A DNA stretch of 64,000 nt from an uncultured Pelagibacteraceae bacterium (lineage in GTDB: Bacteria; Pseudomonadota; Alphaproteobacteria; Pelagibacterales; Pelagibacteraceae). How positions within the stretch are numbered: the stretch's first letter is position 1; each line of letters starts with the position of its first letter. A program made the translations under genes and the position numbers. The stretch covers positions 1 to 64,000 of the forward strand of contig CABYVA010000003.1 of assembly GCA_902522325.1 (NCBI GenBank). The letters are read 5' to 3'. The notes beneath the pieces are model-generated. The model saw only the letters and a list, made by a program, of their open reading frames with translations. It ran no database searches and was not told the origin of the DNA. Below are positions 7,593 to 16,375 of this stretch, piece by piece.

Positions 7593-8792
7593 ATGAAAAT
7601 ATTATGCGTATTATATGATGATCCAAAGGGAGGAATGCCAAAGTCATACCCTTTGTCTAGTCTTCCAAAATTAGAAAAATATCCTGATGGCATGACATTG
7701 CCCACGCCGAAAGGAAGAGACTATACGCCTGGTCAACTTTTAGGATGTGTTTCTGGCGAGTTAGGTTTAAGAAAATTTTTAGAAAGCAATGGACATGAAT
7801 TAATAGTAACTAATAGTAAAGATGGCGATGGTTGTGAAGCAGATAAACATATTGTTGATGCTGATATTGTAATATCTCAACCTTTTTTTCCATACTATTT
7901 AACTAAAGAGAGAATTGCTAAGGCCAAAAATCTTAAGATGGCAATAACAGCAGGTATTGGTTCAGACCATGTGGACTTGCAGGCTGCTATGGATAATAAA
8001 ATTGATGTTGTTGAAGTAACTTTTTGTAATTCTAGATCAGTGGCTGAGCATATAGTGATGATGATTGTCTCAATGGTAAGAGATTACCATAACCAACATA
8101 GAATTGTTAATGAAGGCGGATGGAACATAGCGGATGCGGTTCAAAGATCATATGATGTGGAAGGAATGCATATAGGAACAGTTGCAGCAGGAAGAATTGG
8201 TTTAGATGCACTTAGAAAAATGAAGCCATTTGATGTTCATTTACACTACTTCGATAGACATAAATTACCTGACAATGTAGAAAAAGAACTTAACCTGACT
8301 TTTCATGAATCCGTAGAGTCAATGGTTAAAGTTTGTGACGTTGTAACAATTAATTGTCCTCTTCACCCAGAAACTGAAAATTTATTTGATGATGCAATGA
8401 TAAGTAAAATGAAAAAAGGTGCTTATATTGTTAACACTGCAAGAGGGAAAATTTGTAATAAAGATGCAATTGCAAAAGCTTTAAAAAGTGGTCAACTAAG
8501 TGGATATGCTGGAGATGTATGGTTTCCTCAGCCAGCACCAAATGATCACGTGTGGAGAAGTATGCCAAATCATGGTATGACACCACACACATCTGGAACA
8601 TCCTTAACTGCTCAAGCAAGATATGCTGATGGTGTAAGAGAAATCTTAGAATGCTTTTTCGACGGTAAAGAAATAAGAAATCAGTATTTAATTGTAAAAG
8701 ATGGCCAATTAGCAGGAATGGGTGCTCACTCTTATAGTAAGGGTTCGGCCACAGGGGGCTCTGAAGAAGCAGCCAAATATAAGAAAAAATAA
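7593..8792 (+). CDS. fdh: NAD-dependent formate dehydrogenase (metal-independent)
   Basis: The 399-residue enzyme belongs to the D-2-hydroxyacid dehydrogenase superfamily and oxidises formate to CO2 with NAD. Diagnostic features are the formate-binding FCNSRSVAEH loop, the coenzyme segment GTVAAGRIGLDALRKMKPFD followed by YFDRHKLP (Asp favouring NAD), the catalytic Arg in NTARGK, and the catalytic His in TPHTSGTSLTAQARY. The N-terminal extension (MKILCVLYDDPKGG) is typical of bacterial and methylotroph formate dehydrogenases. A clear AGGAGAG site at 7583-7589 supports the start. A strong terminator follows. It would supply NADH from C1 oxidation, fitting the methylotrophy-like energy metabolism known in SAR11. 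Confidence 0.95.
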   Translation: MKILCVLYDDPKGGMPKSYPLSSLPKLEKYPDGMTLPTPKGRDYTPGQLLGCVSGELGLRKFLESNGHELIVTNSKDGDGCEADKHIVDADIVISQPFFPYYLTKERIAKAKNLKMAITAGIGSDHVDLQAAMDNKIDVVEVTFCNSRSVAEHIVMMIVSMVRDYHNQHRIVNEGGWNIADAVQRSYDVEGMHIGTVAAGRIGLDALRKMKPFDVHLHYFDRHKLPDNVEKELNLTFHESVESMVKVCDVVTINCPLHPETENLFDDAMISKMKKGAYIVNTARGKICNKDAIAKALKSGQLSGYAGDVWFPQPAPNDHVWRSMPNHGMTPHTSGTSLTAQARYADGVREILECFFDGKEIRNQYLIVKDGQLAGMGAHSYSKGSATGGSEEAAKYKKK

Positions 8793-8805
8793 AAATTAAA
8801 ATTAA

Positions 8806-8843
8806 AAAAAAAGCGGTTTATAATGTTATAAATCGCTTTTTTT
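8806..8843 (+). terminator. Rho-independent terminator after formate dehydrogenase
   Basis: A hairpin has an 11-bp core: 8813-8823 pairs with 8826-8836, with one G-T wobble. It is extended by seven A residues (8806-8812) pairing with seven T residues (8837-8843). The T-tract makes it a convincing terminator for fdh. Its last T is directly followed by the ATG of selO. Confidence 0.85.
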
Positions 8844-10298
8844 ATGAATAAAATTAACTGGAATTTTGACAATACTTACTCAACTTTACCAGAGTCTTTT
8901 ATTTCCAAAACATCTCCAGTTCCAGTAAAATCTCCAGAACTAGTTCTGTTTAATTATAATTTAGCCAAAGAATTAGGGTTAGATTTTTCTTTAACAGATA
9001 AAAAAGATTTATCTAAATTATTTTCTGGAAATTTATTACCTAAAGGCTCAAACGCAATAGCACAAGCTTATGCAGGTCATCAATTTGGTCATTTCACTAT
9101 GCTTGGAGATGGAAGAGCAATTTTAATAGGTGAACATCTTTCAAAAAATAACGAAAGATTTGATATTCAGTTTAAAGGATCGGGTAAAACACCTTTTTCA
9201 AGAAATGGCGATGGAAGGGCTGCTCTAGGACCGATGTTAAGAGAATATATTATAAGTGAAGCAATGCATGCTTTAAAAATTCCAACAACAAGAAGTTTGT
9301 CGGTAGTCACTACAGGTGAAGATGTGATAAGGGAAAATATATTAAAAGGTGCTATACTCACTAGAGTTGCTTCAAGCCATCTGCGTGTGGGAACATTTCA
9401 ATTTGCAGCTTTTAGAAAAAAAGAAAATGAATTAAAAACTTTGATTGATTATACAATAAATCGCCACTATCAAAATATTAAAAAATCTAAAAACCAAGCA
9501 CTTGATTTATTAAAAGTTTTAATTGAAAAACAAACTAGCCTTGTCGTAAACTGGATGCGAGTTGGTTTTATTCACGGTGTTATGAATACAGATAATATGG
9601 CTATCTCTGGAGAAACAATTGATTATGGTCCTTGTGCATTTATGGATACTTATGATCCTCAAACAGTATTTAGTTCGATAGATCAATTAGGTAGATATGC
9701 TTACTTTAACCAACCAAGTATTACAAAATGGAATTTAGCTAGATTTGCGGAATGTTTATTACCTCATATTGAGTCAAACAAAGACAAGGCAATTGAGATC
9801 GCTACAGAAGTTATAAATAGTTTTGACAAAAACTATGAAATAAAATGGATTAATATGATGAGAGATAAATTGGGTTTATTTGGTGAAAATTCCAAAGATC
9901 ATGTTTTAATATTAGACTTGTTAACATGGATGCATAAAAATAAGGCTGATTATACAAACACTTTCTGCTTTTTAATGAATGAAAATGTTAAAAATAATAA
10001 AATTTATAAAAATGAGGATTTTCTTATATGGAAAAAAAGATGGGAAGATAGATTAAAACTAAATAATAGTGATCCAAAAAAAACTTTAAATTTAATGAAA
10101 TCGGTTAATCCTCTAGTTATTCCAAGAAACCATAGAGTTGAAGAAGCATTAGAATCCGCAAATAGTAATGATTTAAGTCTTGTAAAAAAATTAATTAAAG
10201 TTTTAGAAAAACCATATGAAAAAATAGGTGAAAATGTTGATTATCAATCTCCCGCTCCATTTGATGCTAAAGATTACAAAACTTTTTGTGGTACTTAA
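8844..10298 (+). CDS. selO: SelO/YdiU protein adenylyltransferase (pseudokinase AMPylase)
   Basis: The 484-residue protein matches the SelO (YdiU, UPF0061) family, which transfers AMP from ATP to protein Ser/Thr/Tyr in redox-stress responses. Markers include AYAGHQFGHFTMLGDGRA, FDIQFKGSGKTPFSRNGDGR, EYIISEAMHAL, TRVASSHLRVGTFQFA and the metal-binding region GFIHGVMNTDNMAISGETID. It retains a Cys near the C-terminus (FCGT). The first ATG immediately follows the fdh terminator T-run. No later in-frame ATG would keep the conserved N-terminal LPESF motif, so translation must start there or at a non-ATG codon very nearby. It converges with an FAD oxidoreductase after 8 bp. Confidence 0.93.
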   Translation: MNKINWNFDNTYSTLPESFISKTSPVPVKSPELVLFNYNLAKELGLDFSLTDKKDLSKLFSGNLLPKGSNAIAQAYAGHQFGHFTMLGDGRAILIGEHLSKNNERFDIQFKGSGKTPFSRNGDGRAALGPMLREYIISEAMHALKIPTTRSLSVVTTGEDVIRENILKGAILTRVASSHLRVGTFQFAAFRKKENELKTLIDYTINRHYQNIKKSKNQALDLLKVLIEKQTSLVVNWMRVGFIHGVMNTDNMAISGETIDYGPCAFMDTYDPQTVFSSIDQLGRYAYFNQPSITKWNLARFAECLLPHIESNKDKAIEIATEVINSFDKNYEIKWINMMRDKLGLFGENSKDHVLILDLLTWMHKNKADYTNTFCFLMNENVKNNKIYKNEDFLIWKKRWEDRLKLNNSDPKKTLNLMKSVNPLVIPRNHRVEEALESANSNDLSLVKKLIKVLEKPYEKIGENVDYQSPAPFDAKDYKTFCGT

Positions 10299-10306
10299 TA
10301 ATGATT

Positions 10307-11410
10307 TTATAAGACGTAAGGTTCGTGCCGAACTTTATTACTTAAAACTCTTTCAACTGCAAAATCACTAATGTCTATTGTTTGGTAAGATCCGGTTGTA
10401 ATTAATTCAGTTAGAGCTCTTCCTATTCCTGGTGCTTGCATTAATCCTCTGCCAGTAAAACCAGATGCTAAATAAACATTTTCATACTTAGGATGTTTTC
10501 CAACTACTGCATTATTGTCTAATTTATTACAATCATAATATCCTGCCCATCCACCTGTTAACTTTAACTCTTCAAATGCGGGGATTCTTTTTGCAAGAGC
10601 AGGCCATACTAACTCTTCGAAATCATTCCATGCTGGTTCTAAATCTGTTGCATCAAACACTGAATTGGGTGATCCAGCTAAATATTCTTTACCTTCTGGT
10701 CTCCAATAAACTCCCGTTGTTAAATCTCCAGTTAAAGGCATTTCAGGAATATGCTTAGGACACTTAACTCTAAATACTGTATGTTTTTGTGGAACTACAG
10801 GTATATCTTTGAGTAAATTTTTAGTCCAACATCCTGCTGCTGAAATAATAGTTTTTGCTTTTATATCTGAAATACTTTTAACCTCACCTTTAATAAATTG
10901 CGCTCCAAGCTCAATAGCTTTACTTTTAAGTGCGCTATGAAACATAAATGGATCAATCCATCCTTCACTTTTATTATCTGTAAAAGTTGCTGTTTCTATT
11001 CCTTCATTATTTATATAAGGAAATATTTTTTGTAGTTCCGAACCTTTAATATTTTTGGTGCCAGCTTCACAGGCCTTATGATTTTCTAAAGCTTTATATT
11101 GTTCTTCTGCATGCTCAGGACCAAACATTAACAAATATCCATTTGGCACCATACTTGCAGTAGGATTTGGATTTTTTTCAGTTTTCAATAATTCTGGTAT
11201 TTGAAAAATAAATTCTCTAGCAAATTTACCAAGCAAGATATTTTCTTTTTGAAAAAATTGTCTTCTGAAACCTCCAAGAGATAATGGGAAGGAAGCATTT
11301 TTGTAAGTTGGGTCTCTTTCTATAACTTTTACTTTTCGTCCCTCCTTAGACAAAAAATAGGCACTTGCAGCACCTATAATTCCACCTCCTATTATTACAA
11401 CATCGTCCAT
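10307..11410 (-). CDS. FAD-dependent oxidoreductase of the DAO (amino-acid oxidase) family
   Basis: The 367-residue protein starts with a dinucleotide fold (VVIIGGGIIGAASAYFL) followed by VKVIERD. It has the DAO-family middle segment IISAAGCWTKNLL and the C-terminal flavin segment YLASGFTGRGLMQAPGIGRA. Such enzymes oxidise secondary or N-methylated amino acids (sarcosine, dimethylglycine, glycine) or D-amino acids. The substrate cannot be read from the sequence. It ends two bases before the TspO gene in a shared minus-strand arrangement and converges with selO. Confidence 0.88.
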   Translation of the reverse strand: MDDVVIIGGGIIGAASAYFLSKEGRKVKVIERDPTYKNASFPLSLGGFRRQFFQKENILLGKFAREFIFQIPELLKTEKNPNPTASMVPNGYLLMFGPEHAEEQYKALENHKACEAGTKNIKGSELQKIFPYINNEGIETATFTDNKSEGWIDPFMFHSALKSKAIELGAQFIKGEVKSISDIKAKTIISAAGCWTKNLLKDIPVVPQKHTVFRVKCPKHIPEMPLTGDLTTGVYWRPEGKEYLAGSPNSVFDATDLEPAWNDFEELVWPALAKRIPAFEELKLTGGWAGYYDCNKLDNNAVVGKHPKYENVYLASGFTGRGLMQAPGIGRALTELITTGSYQTIDISDFAVERVLSNKVRHEPYVL

Positions 11411-11412
11411 GT

Positions 11413-11880
11413 TTAATTTAATATGAATAAACTAAAATTAAGAATTAATGCATAGCAGCACCAAAGTAAATAAGGAATCATTAAATAATAACTTACCATA
11501 TTGACACGTTTAAATCTAACAATGAGAACTATTATTAAAAAAATCAAAATTACTAAAACAACTAGTGCTAAAAAGATTTTATGGAAAATAAAAAAAACGA
11601 CACTCCAGGTTGTATTAAAAATCAAATGAATAAAATAAATGTAAATTGTATTCATATTTCTATTTTTGCTATGCCAAAAAATCCAAATTGCTAATGTCAT
11701 CATTAAATAAAGAGTTGTCCAAACAGGCGCAAAAATCCAATCAGGTGGATTATATGAGGGCTTAATAAGTAATGAGTACCAAGGTTCTTTAAAGCCAATA
11801 GTGGCCATTCCTCCAATAGCTGAGGCTGAGTAAGTTATTAATGCAAATAGTAAGAAAGATAAAAATTTGTTTTTTAGCAT
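11413..11880 (-). CDS. TspO/MBR family tryptophan-rich membrane protein
   Basis: The TspO fold is clear: five hydrophobic helices, WYSLLIKPSYNPPDWIFAPVWTTLYLMM near the N-terminus, and FNTTWSVVFFIFHK in the middle. TspO proteins bind tetrapyrroles and act in light, oxygen and stress signalling. Three in-frame ATGs exist (11895, 11886, 11880). I chose the innermost, giving 155 residues, because the outermost leaves only 6 bp to the divergent SDR start. That is a preference, not proof. Co-location with photolyases and the cyclopropane-lipid set suggests a light-stress context. Confidence 0.9.
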   Translation of the reverse strand: MLKNKFLSFLLFALITYSASAIGGMATIGFKEPWYSLLIKPSYNPPDWIFAPVWTTLYLMMTLAIWIFWHSKNRNMNTIYIYFIHLIFNTTWSVVFFIFHKIFLALVVLVILIFLIIVLIVRFKRVNMVSYYLMIPYLLWCCYALILNFSLFILN

Positions 11881-11901
11881 ATTCATATTATACATTAGTT
11901 A

Positions 11902-12663
11902 ATGGAAGATAAAAAAGTTATTTGGATAACTGGAGCTAGCACCGGAATAGGAAGAGCATTAGCAATTAAATTTGCTGAAAAAGGCTGGATAGTCGCTGCA
12001 TCTGCAAGACGAGAAAACCTACTTAAAGAACTGAATCAATTAAATAAAAATATTTATCCCTTTCCTGTAGATGTTACAAATATCGATCAATGTAAAATAG
12101 TCTCTAAAGATATCCTTGAACAATTTAAAAATATTGAAATTTGTGTATTTTGTACAGGGATGCATGATCCAAAGTCAGAAAAAGAATTTAATTTAGAAAA
12201 AATAAGAAAAATAATGGAAGTTAATTACTTTGGTGTAATGAACTCTATAAACTCAATATATTCTTACTATAATAACAAAAAAAGTGGTCAAATATCTATT
12301 GTTTCTTCTGTTGCTGGCTATAGAGGTTTGCCTGCAGCTGGAGCTTATTGTGCGTCTAAATCTGCTCTAACAAGTTTTACTGAAAGTCTTCATTTCGAAA
12401 TGCGAAAAAAAAATGTGAGAGTCTCTTTAATAAGCCCTGGTTTTATCAAAACACCAATGACAGACCAAAATGACTTTCCTATGCCAATGATAAAGTCACC
12501 AGAATTTGCTGCTGAACAAATCTATAGTGGTCTAATTAAAAAAAATAGTTTTGAAATTCACTTTCCAAAAGCTTTTACTTTTATAATGAAAATATTAAGA
12601 ATACTTCCTAATAGTGTTTATTTTTGGCTTGTTGAAAAAGGAATGAAAAAAATTGAATATTAA
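11902..12663 (+). CDS. Short-chain dehydrogenase/reductase
   Basis: The 253-residue protein is a complete classical SDR. It has the cofactor motif TGASTGIGRA (residues 10-19), catalytic Ser in SSVAGYRG, and Tyr149/Lys153 in AYCASKSA, followed by VSLISPGFIKTPM. A C-terminal hydrophobic helix near MKILRILPNSVYFWLVEK resembles membrane-associated SDRs. It is divergent from tspO and converges with the DUF3833 gene with a 4-bp overlap. An SDR commonly accompanies the FAD-amine oxidase/DUF1365/cyclopropane-synthase/DUF3833 set, so it may act on fatty acids. The substrate is unproven. Confidence 0.9.
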   Translation: MEDKKVIWITGASTGIGRALAIKFAEKGWIVAASARRENLLKELNQLNKNIYPFPVDVTNIDQCKIVSKDILEQFKNIEICVFCTGMHDPKSEKEFNLEKIRKIMEVNYFGVMNSINSIYSYYNNKKSGQISIVSSVAGYRGLPAAGAYCASKSALTSFTESLHFEMRKKNVRVSLISPGFIKTPMTDQNDFPMPMIKSPEFAAEQIYSGLIKKNSFEIHFPKAFTFIMKILRILPNSVYFWLVEKGMKKIEY

Positions 12664-13187
12664 TCTTTAAAAAACATAACTGTAAGCTCTGCAACTTTTA
12701 TTCCAAATTTAGTCATGGTTGCCCTGTTTATAGCAACTCTTTCATCTTGCATAAATATCCAGTCATCAAAAGTAATTTTCATTTGTTTGCCTTTAACAGG
12801 AACTAGCAAAACATATTCAAATTTAAATGCAGGACCATACGAATAACCTTTCGCTTTACCAACTACATCCCCAGCTGTTCCCTCATAATTATGTTCATCA
12901 ATTTTATTAATCTTCCATTGTCTTTTTTGAATCTCACCATCATCCCAATTAAACTTTTCATCCAAGATTAATTGTTTACCATCCCACTTACCGCTTAAAT
13001 CAGCAGAAAATTGTCTAATTACTTTTCCAGATCTATTTTGTAAAATTCCCCAAGCTTTTACATTACCTGATAAATAATCCTCTATTATTAACCTTGGTTT
13101 TTGATCTTTAAAGTCTGTTGGTTTCATATTATTTCCTGAGCAACTACTTAATAAAACTATAATAAATAGTGCTACTATATTTTTCAT
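12660..13187 (-). CDS. DUF3833 family lipoprotein
   Basis: The 175-residue protein has a short signal peptide and lipobox (LLSSC, Cys near residue 16), so it should be lipid-anchored. The mature part carries DUF3833 features: GNVKAWGILQNRSG, FSADLSGKWDGK, WKINKIDEHNYEGTAGDVVG, and the end MTKFGIKVAELTVMF. DUF3833 proteins recur next to cyclopropane-fatty-acid synthase and DUF1365 genes in many proteobacteria. Function is unknown; a role with modified phospholipids is inferred. It is last in a run of seven minus-strand genes and begins four bases after cfa. Confidence 0.88.
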   Translation of the reverse strand: MKNIVALFIIVLLSSCSGNNMKPTDFKDQKPRLIIEDYLSGNVKAWGILQNRSGKVIRQFSADLSGKWDGKQLILDEKFNWDDGEIQKRQWKINKIDEHNYEGTAGDVVGKAKGYSYGPAFKFEYVLLVPVKGKQMKITFDDWIFMQDERVAINRATMTKFGIKVAELTVMFFKD

Positions 13188-13191
13188 ATAA

Positions 13192-14367
13192 CTATTTATT
13201 ACATAGCGAGAATTGAATCAAATCTATATTTTTTGATTTAAATCCTGCCTCACAATAAGATAAATAAAAATTCCACATCCTTTTGAAAGTTAAATCAAAA
13301 CCTTGTTTTGAAATCTCTTCCCATTTTTTAGTAAACTCATTTCTCCATATATTCAACGTATTTGAGTAATGCAATCCATATGAATTATATTGCTCAACTT
13401 CTAATCCATTTTGATTTGCATATTGATATAAACTTTTCTTAGATGGTAAAAATCCTCCAGGAAATATATATTTTTGAATAAAATCTTCTTTAGTTTTGTA
13501 TCTATCAAATAATTTATCATCAATAGTAATGGCCTGTATTGCTGCTGTACCATTGTCATTCAAATTATTCTTTATAGTTCCAAAATAATTTTTTAAATAA
13601 TTTTTTCCTACAGCTTCAATCATTTCAATAGATGCTATTGAATTATACTTGTTTTTAACATCTCTATAGTCCATCATATAAATATTAACTTTTTCATTAA
13701 GTTGATTTCTTTGAACTCTTTCTTTAGCAAATTCATATTGTTTTTTTGAGATAGTTATACAATCTAACTTTATATCAAAATTTTTACCTACATGTTCTGC
13801 AAAGCCACCCCACCCACATCCTATTTCTAGAATTTTATCTCCAGCTTTAGGTTTTATTAAATTAATAAGTTTTTTATATTTGTTAATTTGCGCATCTTCT
13901 AAATTATTTTTATTTTGATCAAATATTGCGCTTGAATATGTGAGTGTTTTGTCCAACCATAATGCAAAAAATTCATTTCCTAAGTCATAATGTTTAGAAA
14001 TATACTCTTTGCTATTTTTTTTTGTATTTTTAAGAAAAAAGTTTTTTACATAGTTAATAAATGAAAAATCAAAAAGACCTGAAAACTTATAAATTATTTT
14101 TATATTTCTTGCTGTGAGCTCTATCAAATCAGAAAGGTTATTTGTTTCAAAATCGCCTCGCATATATGCTTCTGCAAGTCCTATGCTTCCTTTATGTATA
14201 ATTCCAAAAGTGAATCCGGGTTTTTTAATTATTAAATCAACATTTAAATCTTTGCCCTCTTCTCCAAAAATATATTTTTTTCCATCATAATTGGTTAAGT
14301 TTAGTCGACCGTTTTTGATAAGTTTTAATGCCTTAAATGATATATTGTCTGAAATAGTTTGAATCAT
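13192..14367 (-). CDS. cfa: Cyclopropane-fatty-acyl-phospholipid synthase family methyltransferase
   Basis: The 391-residue enzyme has the usual N-terminal lipid-binding domain (GFTFGIIHKGSIGLAEAYM) and a SAM-dependent methyltransferase core with LEIGCGWGGFAEHVGK. Catalytic-region motifs follow: IASIEMIEAVG, YIFPGGFLPS, YGLHYSNTL and YCEAGF near the end. It adds a methylene (or methyl) group from S-adenosylmethionine to unsaturated acyl chains in membrane phospholipids. The context (FAD amine oxidase, DUF1365, DUF3833) matches gene sets induced by singlet oxygen in other alphaproteobacteria. Some relatives there make methylated or furan fatty acids, so plain cyclopropanation is not certain. 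Confidence 0.93.
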   Translation of the reverse strand: MIQTISDNISFKALKLIKNGRLNLTNYDGKKYIFGEEGKDLNVDLIIKKPGFTFGIIHKGSIGLAEAYMRGDFETNNLSDLIELTARNIKIIYKFSGLFDFSFINYVKNFFLKNTKKNSKEYISKHYDLGNEFFALWLDKTLTYSSAIFDQNKNNLEDAQINKYKKLINLIKPKAGDKILEIGCGWGGFAEHVGKNFDIKLDCITISKKQYEFAKERVQRNQLNEKVNIYMMDYRDVKNKYNSIASIEMIEAVGKNYLKNYFGTIKNNLNDNGTAAIQAITIDDKLFDRYKTKEDFIQKYIFPGGFLPSKKSLYQYANQNGLEVEQYNSYGLHYSNTLNIWRNEFTKKWEEISKQGFDLTFKRMWNFYLSYCEAGFKSKNIDLIQFSLCNK

Positions 14368-14369
14368 TT

Positions 14370-15137
14370 TTATGTTTCAAATGTAATATTATTTTTAATT
14401 TTAGTTTTCCTTTTTACCAACTTTACACCTTTCAACCAGAGTTTTAATGCCTCAAAATGTATCGCTCCTATAATTTTGAAAGACATTAGGGGATGCGACA
14501 TATATGAAATCATTAAATTTTTGTTGTCTAAATCTTTTTTTGAGCCATCTTGAGAGGCAAACAAAATTTTTCCGCTACTATCATTTTGATTAATTACAAC
14601 TGATAGTTTATTTTCAGGTTTTAAAATTTTAAAATTGTATGAACAATTCATTTCAATAAATGGAGATACATAAAATTTTTTCGAACAAGAGTGATCTAAT
14701 AATTGATTGTTCTTATCAATTTTAAAAACATAAGTATGTTGTTCACCAAAAGTATTTTTCACTTCATATAATATAGAAATTAGATTCGAACTTTTATCGT
14801 AAATAAAAAAAACGCTTAAAGGATTAAAAACATAACCCCATATTCGTGGATAACACAAAATTTTAATTTTTATTTCATCAGTATTAATATTTTTTTTATT
14901 TAAATTACTTTTTACCCAAGAAATTAATGATGTTCCATCACGTGGTCCATGATCTTTATCATAAAAACTTAATAAATTAAATTTATTATAGGAAAATAAT
15001 TTAAGCTCGCTATCTAAAAGGTGGAGTTCTGACAAATCAATTAAAAGTGAAAATACTTTGTAACTAAAAAAATGCTCTTTTGGTTTGAAACGCTTATGAA
15101 TTACCTGGCCAGTATAAATACAAGATGAATTAATCAT
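14370..15137 (-). CDS. DUF1365 domain-containing protein
   Basis: The 255-residue protein shows the DUF1365 order: IYTGQVIHKRFKPKEHFFSYKVF at the start, DHGPRDGTSLISWVK, LCYPRIWGYVFNPLSVFF, and YEVKNTFGEQHTYVFKI. Such proteins are almost always encoded between an FAD-dependent amine oxidase-like gene and a cyclopropane synthase, as here. The overlap with the upstream FAD gene is 8 bp and the gap to cfa is 2 bp. A role in fatty-acyl modification is likely; the reaction is not known from sequence. Confidence 0.9.
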   Translation of the reverse strand: MINSSCIYTGQVIHKRFKPKEHFFSYKVFSLLIDLSELHLLDSELKLFSYNKFNLLSFYDKDHGPRDGTSLISWVKSNLNKKNINTDEIKIKILCYPRIWGYVFNPLSVFFIYDKSSNLISILYEVKNTFGEQHTYVFKIDKNNQLLDHSCSKKFYVSPFIEMNCSYNFKILKPENKLSVVINQNDSSGKILFASQDGSKKDLDNKNLMISYMSHPLMSFKIIGAIHFEALKLWLKGVKLVKRKTKIKNNITFET

Positions 15138-16374
15138 TTAAATATTTCAACATATCTATTGATGACTTTATTCCATCTTCGTGAAATCCATAACCAAAAT
15201 AACTTCCACAAAACATTATGTTTTCTTTATTTTGTAACATATTTAATTGTTGTTGAAACTTTAATGCATCATGGTCGAAATATGGATGTGTAAAATAAAC
15301 TTTTTTATAGATTTGATTCTCTTTAATTTCTTGTTGTGGATTTAAAGTTAAAAAAATATTTTTTTTAATATCTAAATTTTGTAATAGGTTTAACCAATAC
15401 GTAACTGAATTTTTTTTTACATCATCTTTTAACAATGTTGAGTTCCAAGAACACCAGTTTTTTTCATTTTTTGGCATACAATTATCATCTGAATGTATGA
15501 CAGCTAAGTTTTTTTTATACTTAAAATTTTTTAATATATTTTTTTCATCATTTGTTGGATTATTAATAATGGAAAGTGCTTCATCAGCATGTGTGGCAAT
15601 AACAACCTTATCATACATAAAAAATTCATCATCTGATCCATATTGAAGTTTTACGTTATTTTTGTTTCTAATTATTTTTTTTATAGGATAATTTTTGTAA
15701 TGCTCTCCACTAATTTGTGAAACTATTTTATCCACATAAGCTTTACTTCTATTAGATACTGTAAACCATTGAGGCCTATCTTTGAGCTTAAACAAGCCAT
15801 GATTTTTAAAAAAATTTATAAAGAAATTTAGTGGCATTTGTTTAGCTTCATAAGGGGGCATTGACCAAATCGCAGCAACCATTGGTATAATATGAAAATT
15901 TACGAAATAATCAGATAGATTTCTTTTTTTCAAAAAACTACCTAATGTCTCTTCATTTAATATTTCAACATTTTTCTTTGAACATTCTTTATAAAATTTA
16001 ATAATTTCAAAAAACATTTTTAAAAATTTAATATTTAAAATATTTTTTCTATTTGAAAAAATTCCATTTATTCCCTTTCCACAATATTCAATATCTGTTT
16101 CTTTTACAGAAACAGAAAAAGACATATTGCTTTTTTCTATTTTAACTTTAATTTCTTCAAAAAATTTAATTAAATTTGGGTAAGTAATTTCGTTAAAAAC
16201 TATGAATCCAATATCCACTGCAACTTGTTTTTTTTCTTCATAGGAAATATTTATTGTATGTGAATGACCGCCAAAATGGTCCTCTTTCTCAAATAAATCT
16301 ACTTTATGTTTTTTTGATAAATAATAAGCTGCGCTTAAACCAGAAATACCTGAGCCAATTACAGCAATTTTCAT
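15130..16374 (-). CDS. FAD-dependent amine oxidase-like protein of the cyclopropane-lipid cluster
   Basis: The 414-residue protein starts with the FAD/NAD(P)-binding motif IAVIGSGISGLSAAYYLS and FEKEDHFGGHSHTI. It continues with VDIGFIVFNEITYPNLIKFF, YDKVVIATHADEALSII, and a C-terminal FAD segment MFCGSYFGYGFHEDG. This is the family found beside DUF1365 and cyclopropane synthase genes, distantly related to phytoene desaturases and monoamine oxidases. It may desaturate or otherwise oxidise acyl chains. The gap to the upstream EamA gene is one base and the downstream overlap with DUF1365 is 8 bp, indicating one transcript. Confidence 0.9.
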   Translation of the reverse strand: MKIAVIGSGISGLSAAYYLSKKHKVDLFEKEDHFGGHSHTINISYEEKKQVAVDIGFIVFNEITYPNLIKFFEEIKVKIEKSNMSFSVSVKETDIEYCGKGINGIFSNRKNILNIKFLKMFFEIIKFYKECSKKNVEILNEETLGSFLKKRNLSDYFVNFHIIPMVAAIWSMPPYEAKQMPLNFFINFFKNHGLFKLKDRPQWFTVSNRSKAYVDKIVSQISGEHYKNYPIKKIIRNKNNVKLQYGSDDEFFMYDKVVIATHADEALSIINNPTNDEKNILKNFKYKKNLAVIHSDDNCMPKNEKNWCSWNSTLLKDDVKKNSVTYWLNLLQNLDIKKNIFLTLNPQQEIKENQIYKKVYFTHPYFDHDALKFQQQLNMLQNKENIMFCGSYFGYGFHEDGIKSSIDMLKYLND

Positions 16375-16375
16375 A

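Noticed and set aside
5360-8792. Reading moeA as the cofactor gene for the nearby formate dehydrogenase
   Set aside because: The formate dehydrogenase is of the NAD-dependent D-2-hydroxyacid dehydrogenase type with catalytic Arg and His and needs no molybdenum.
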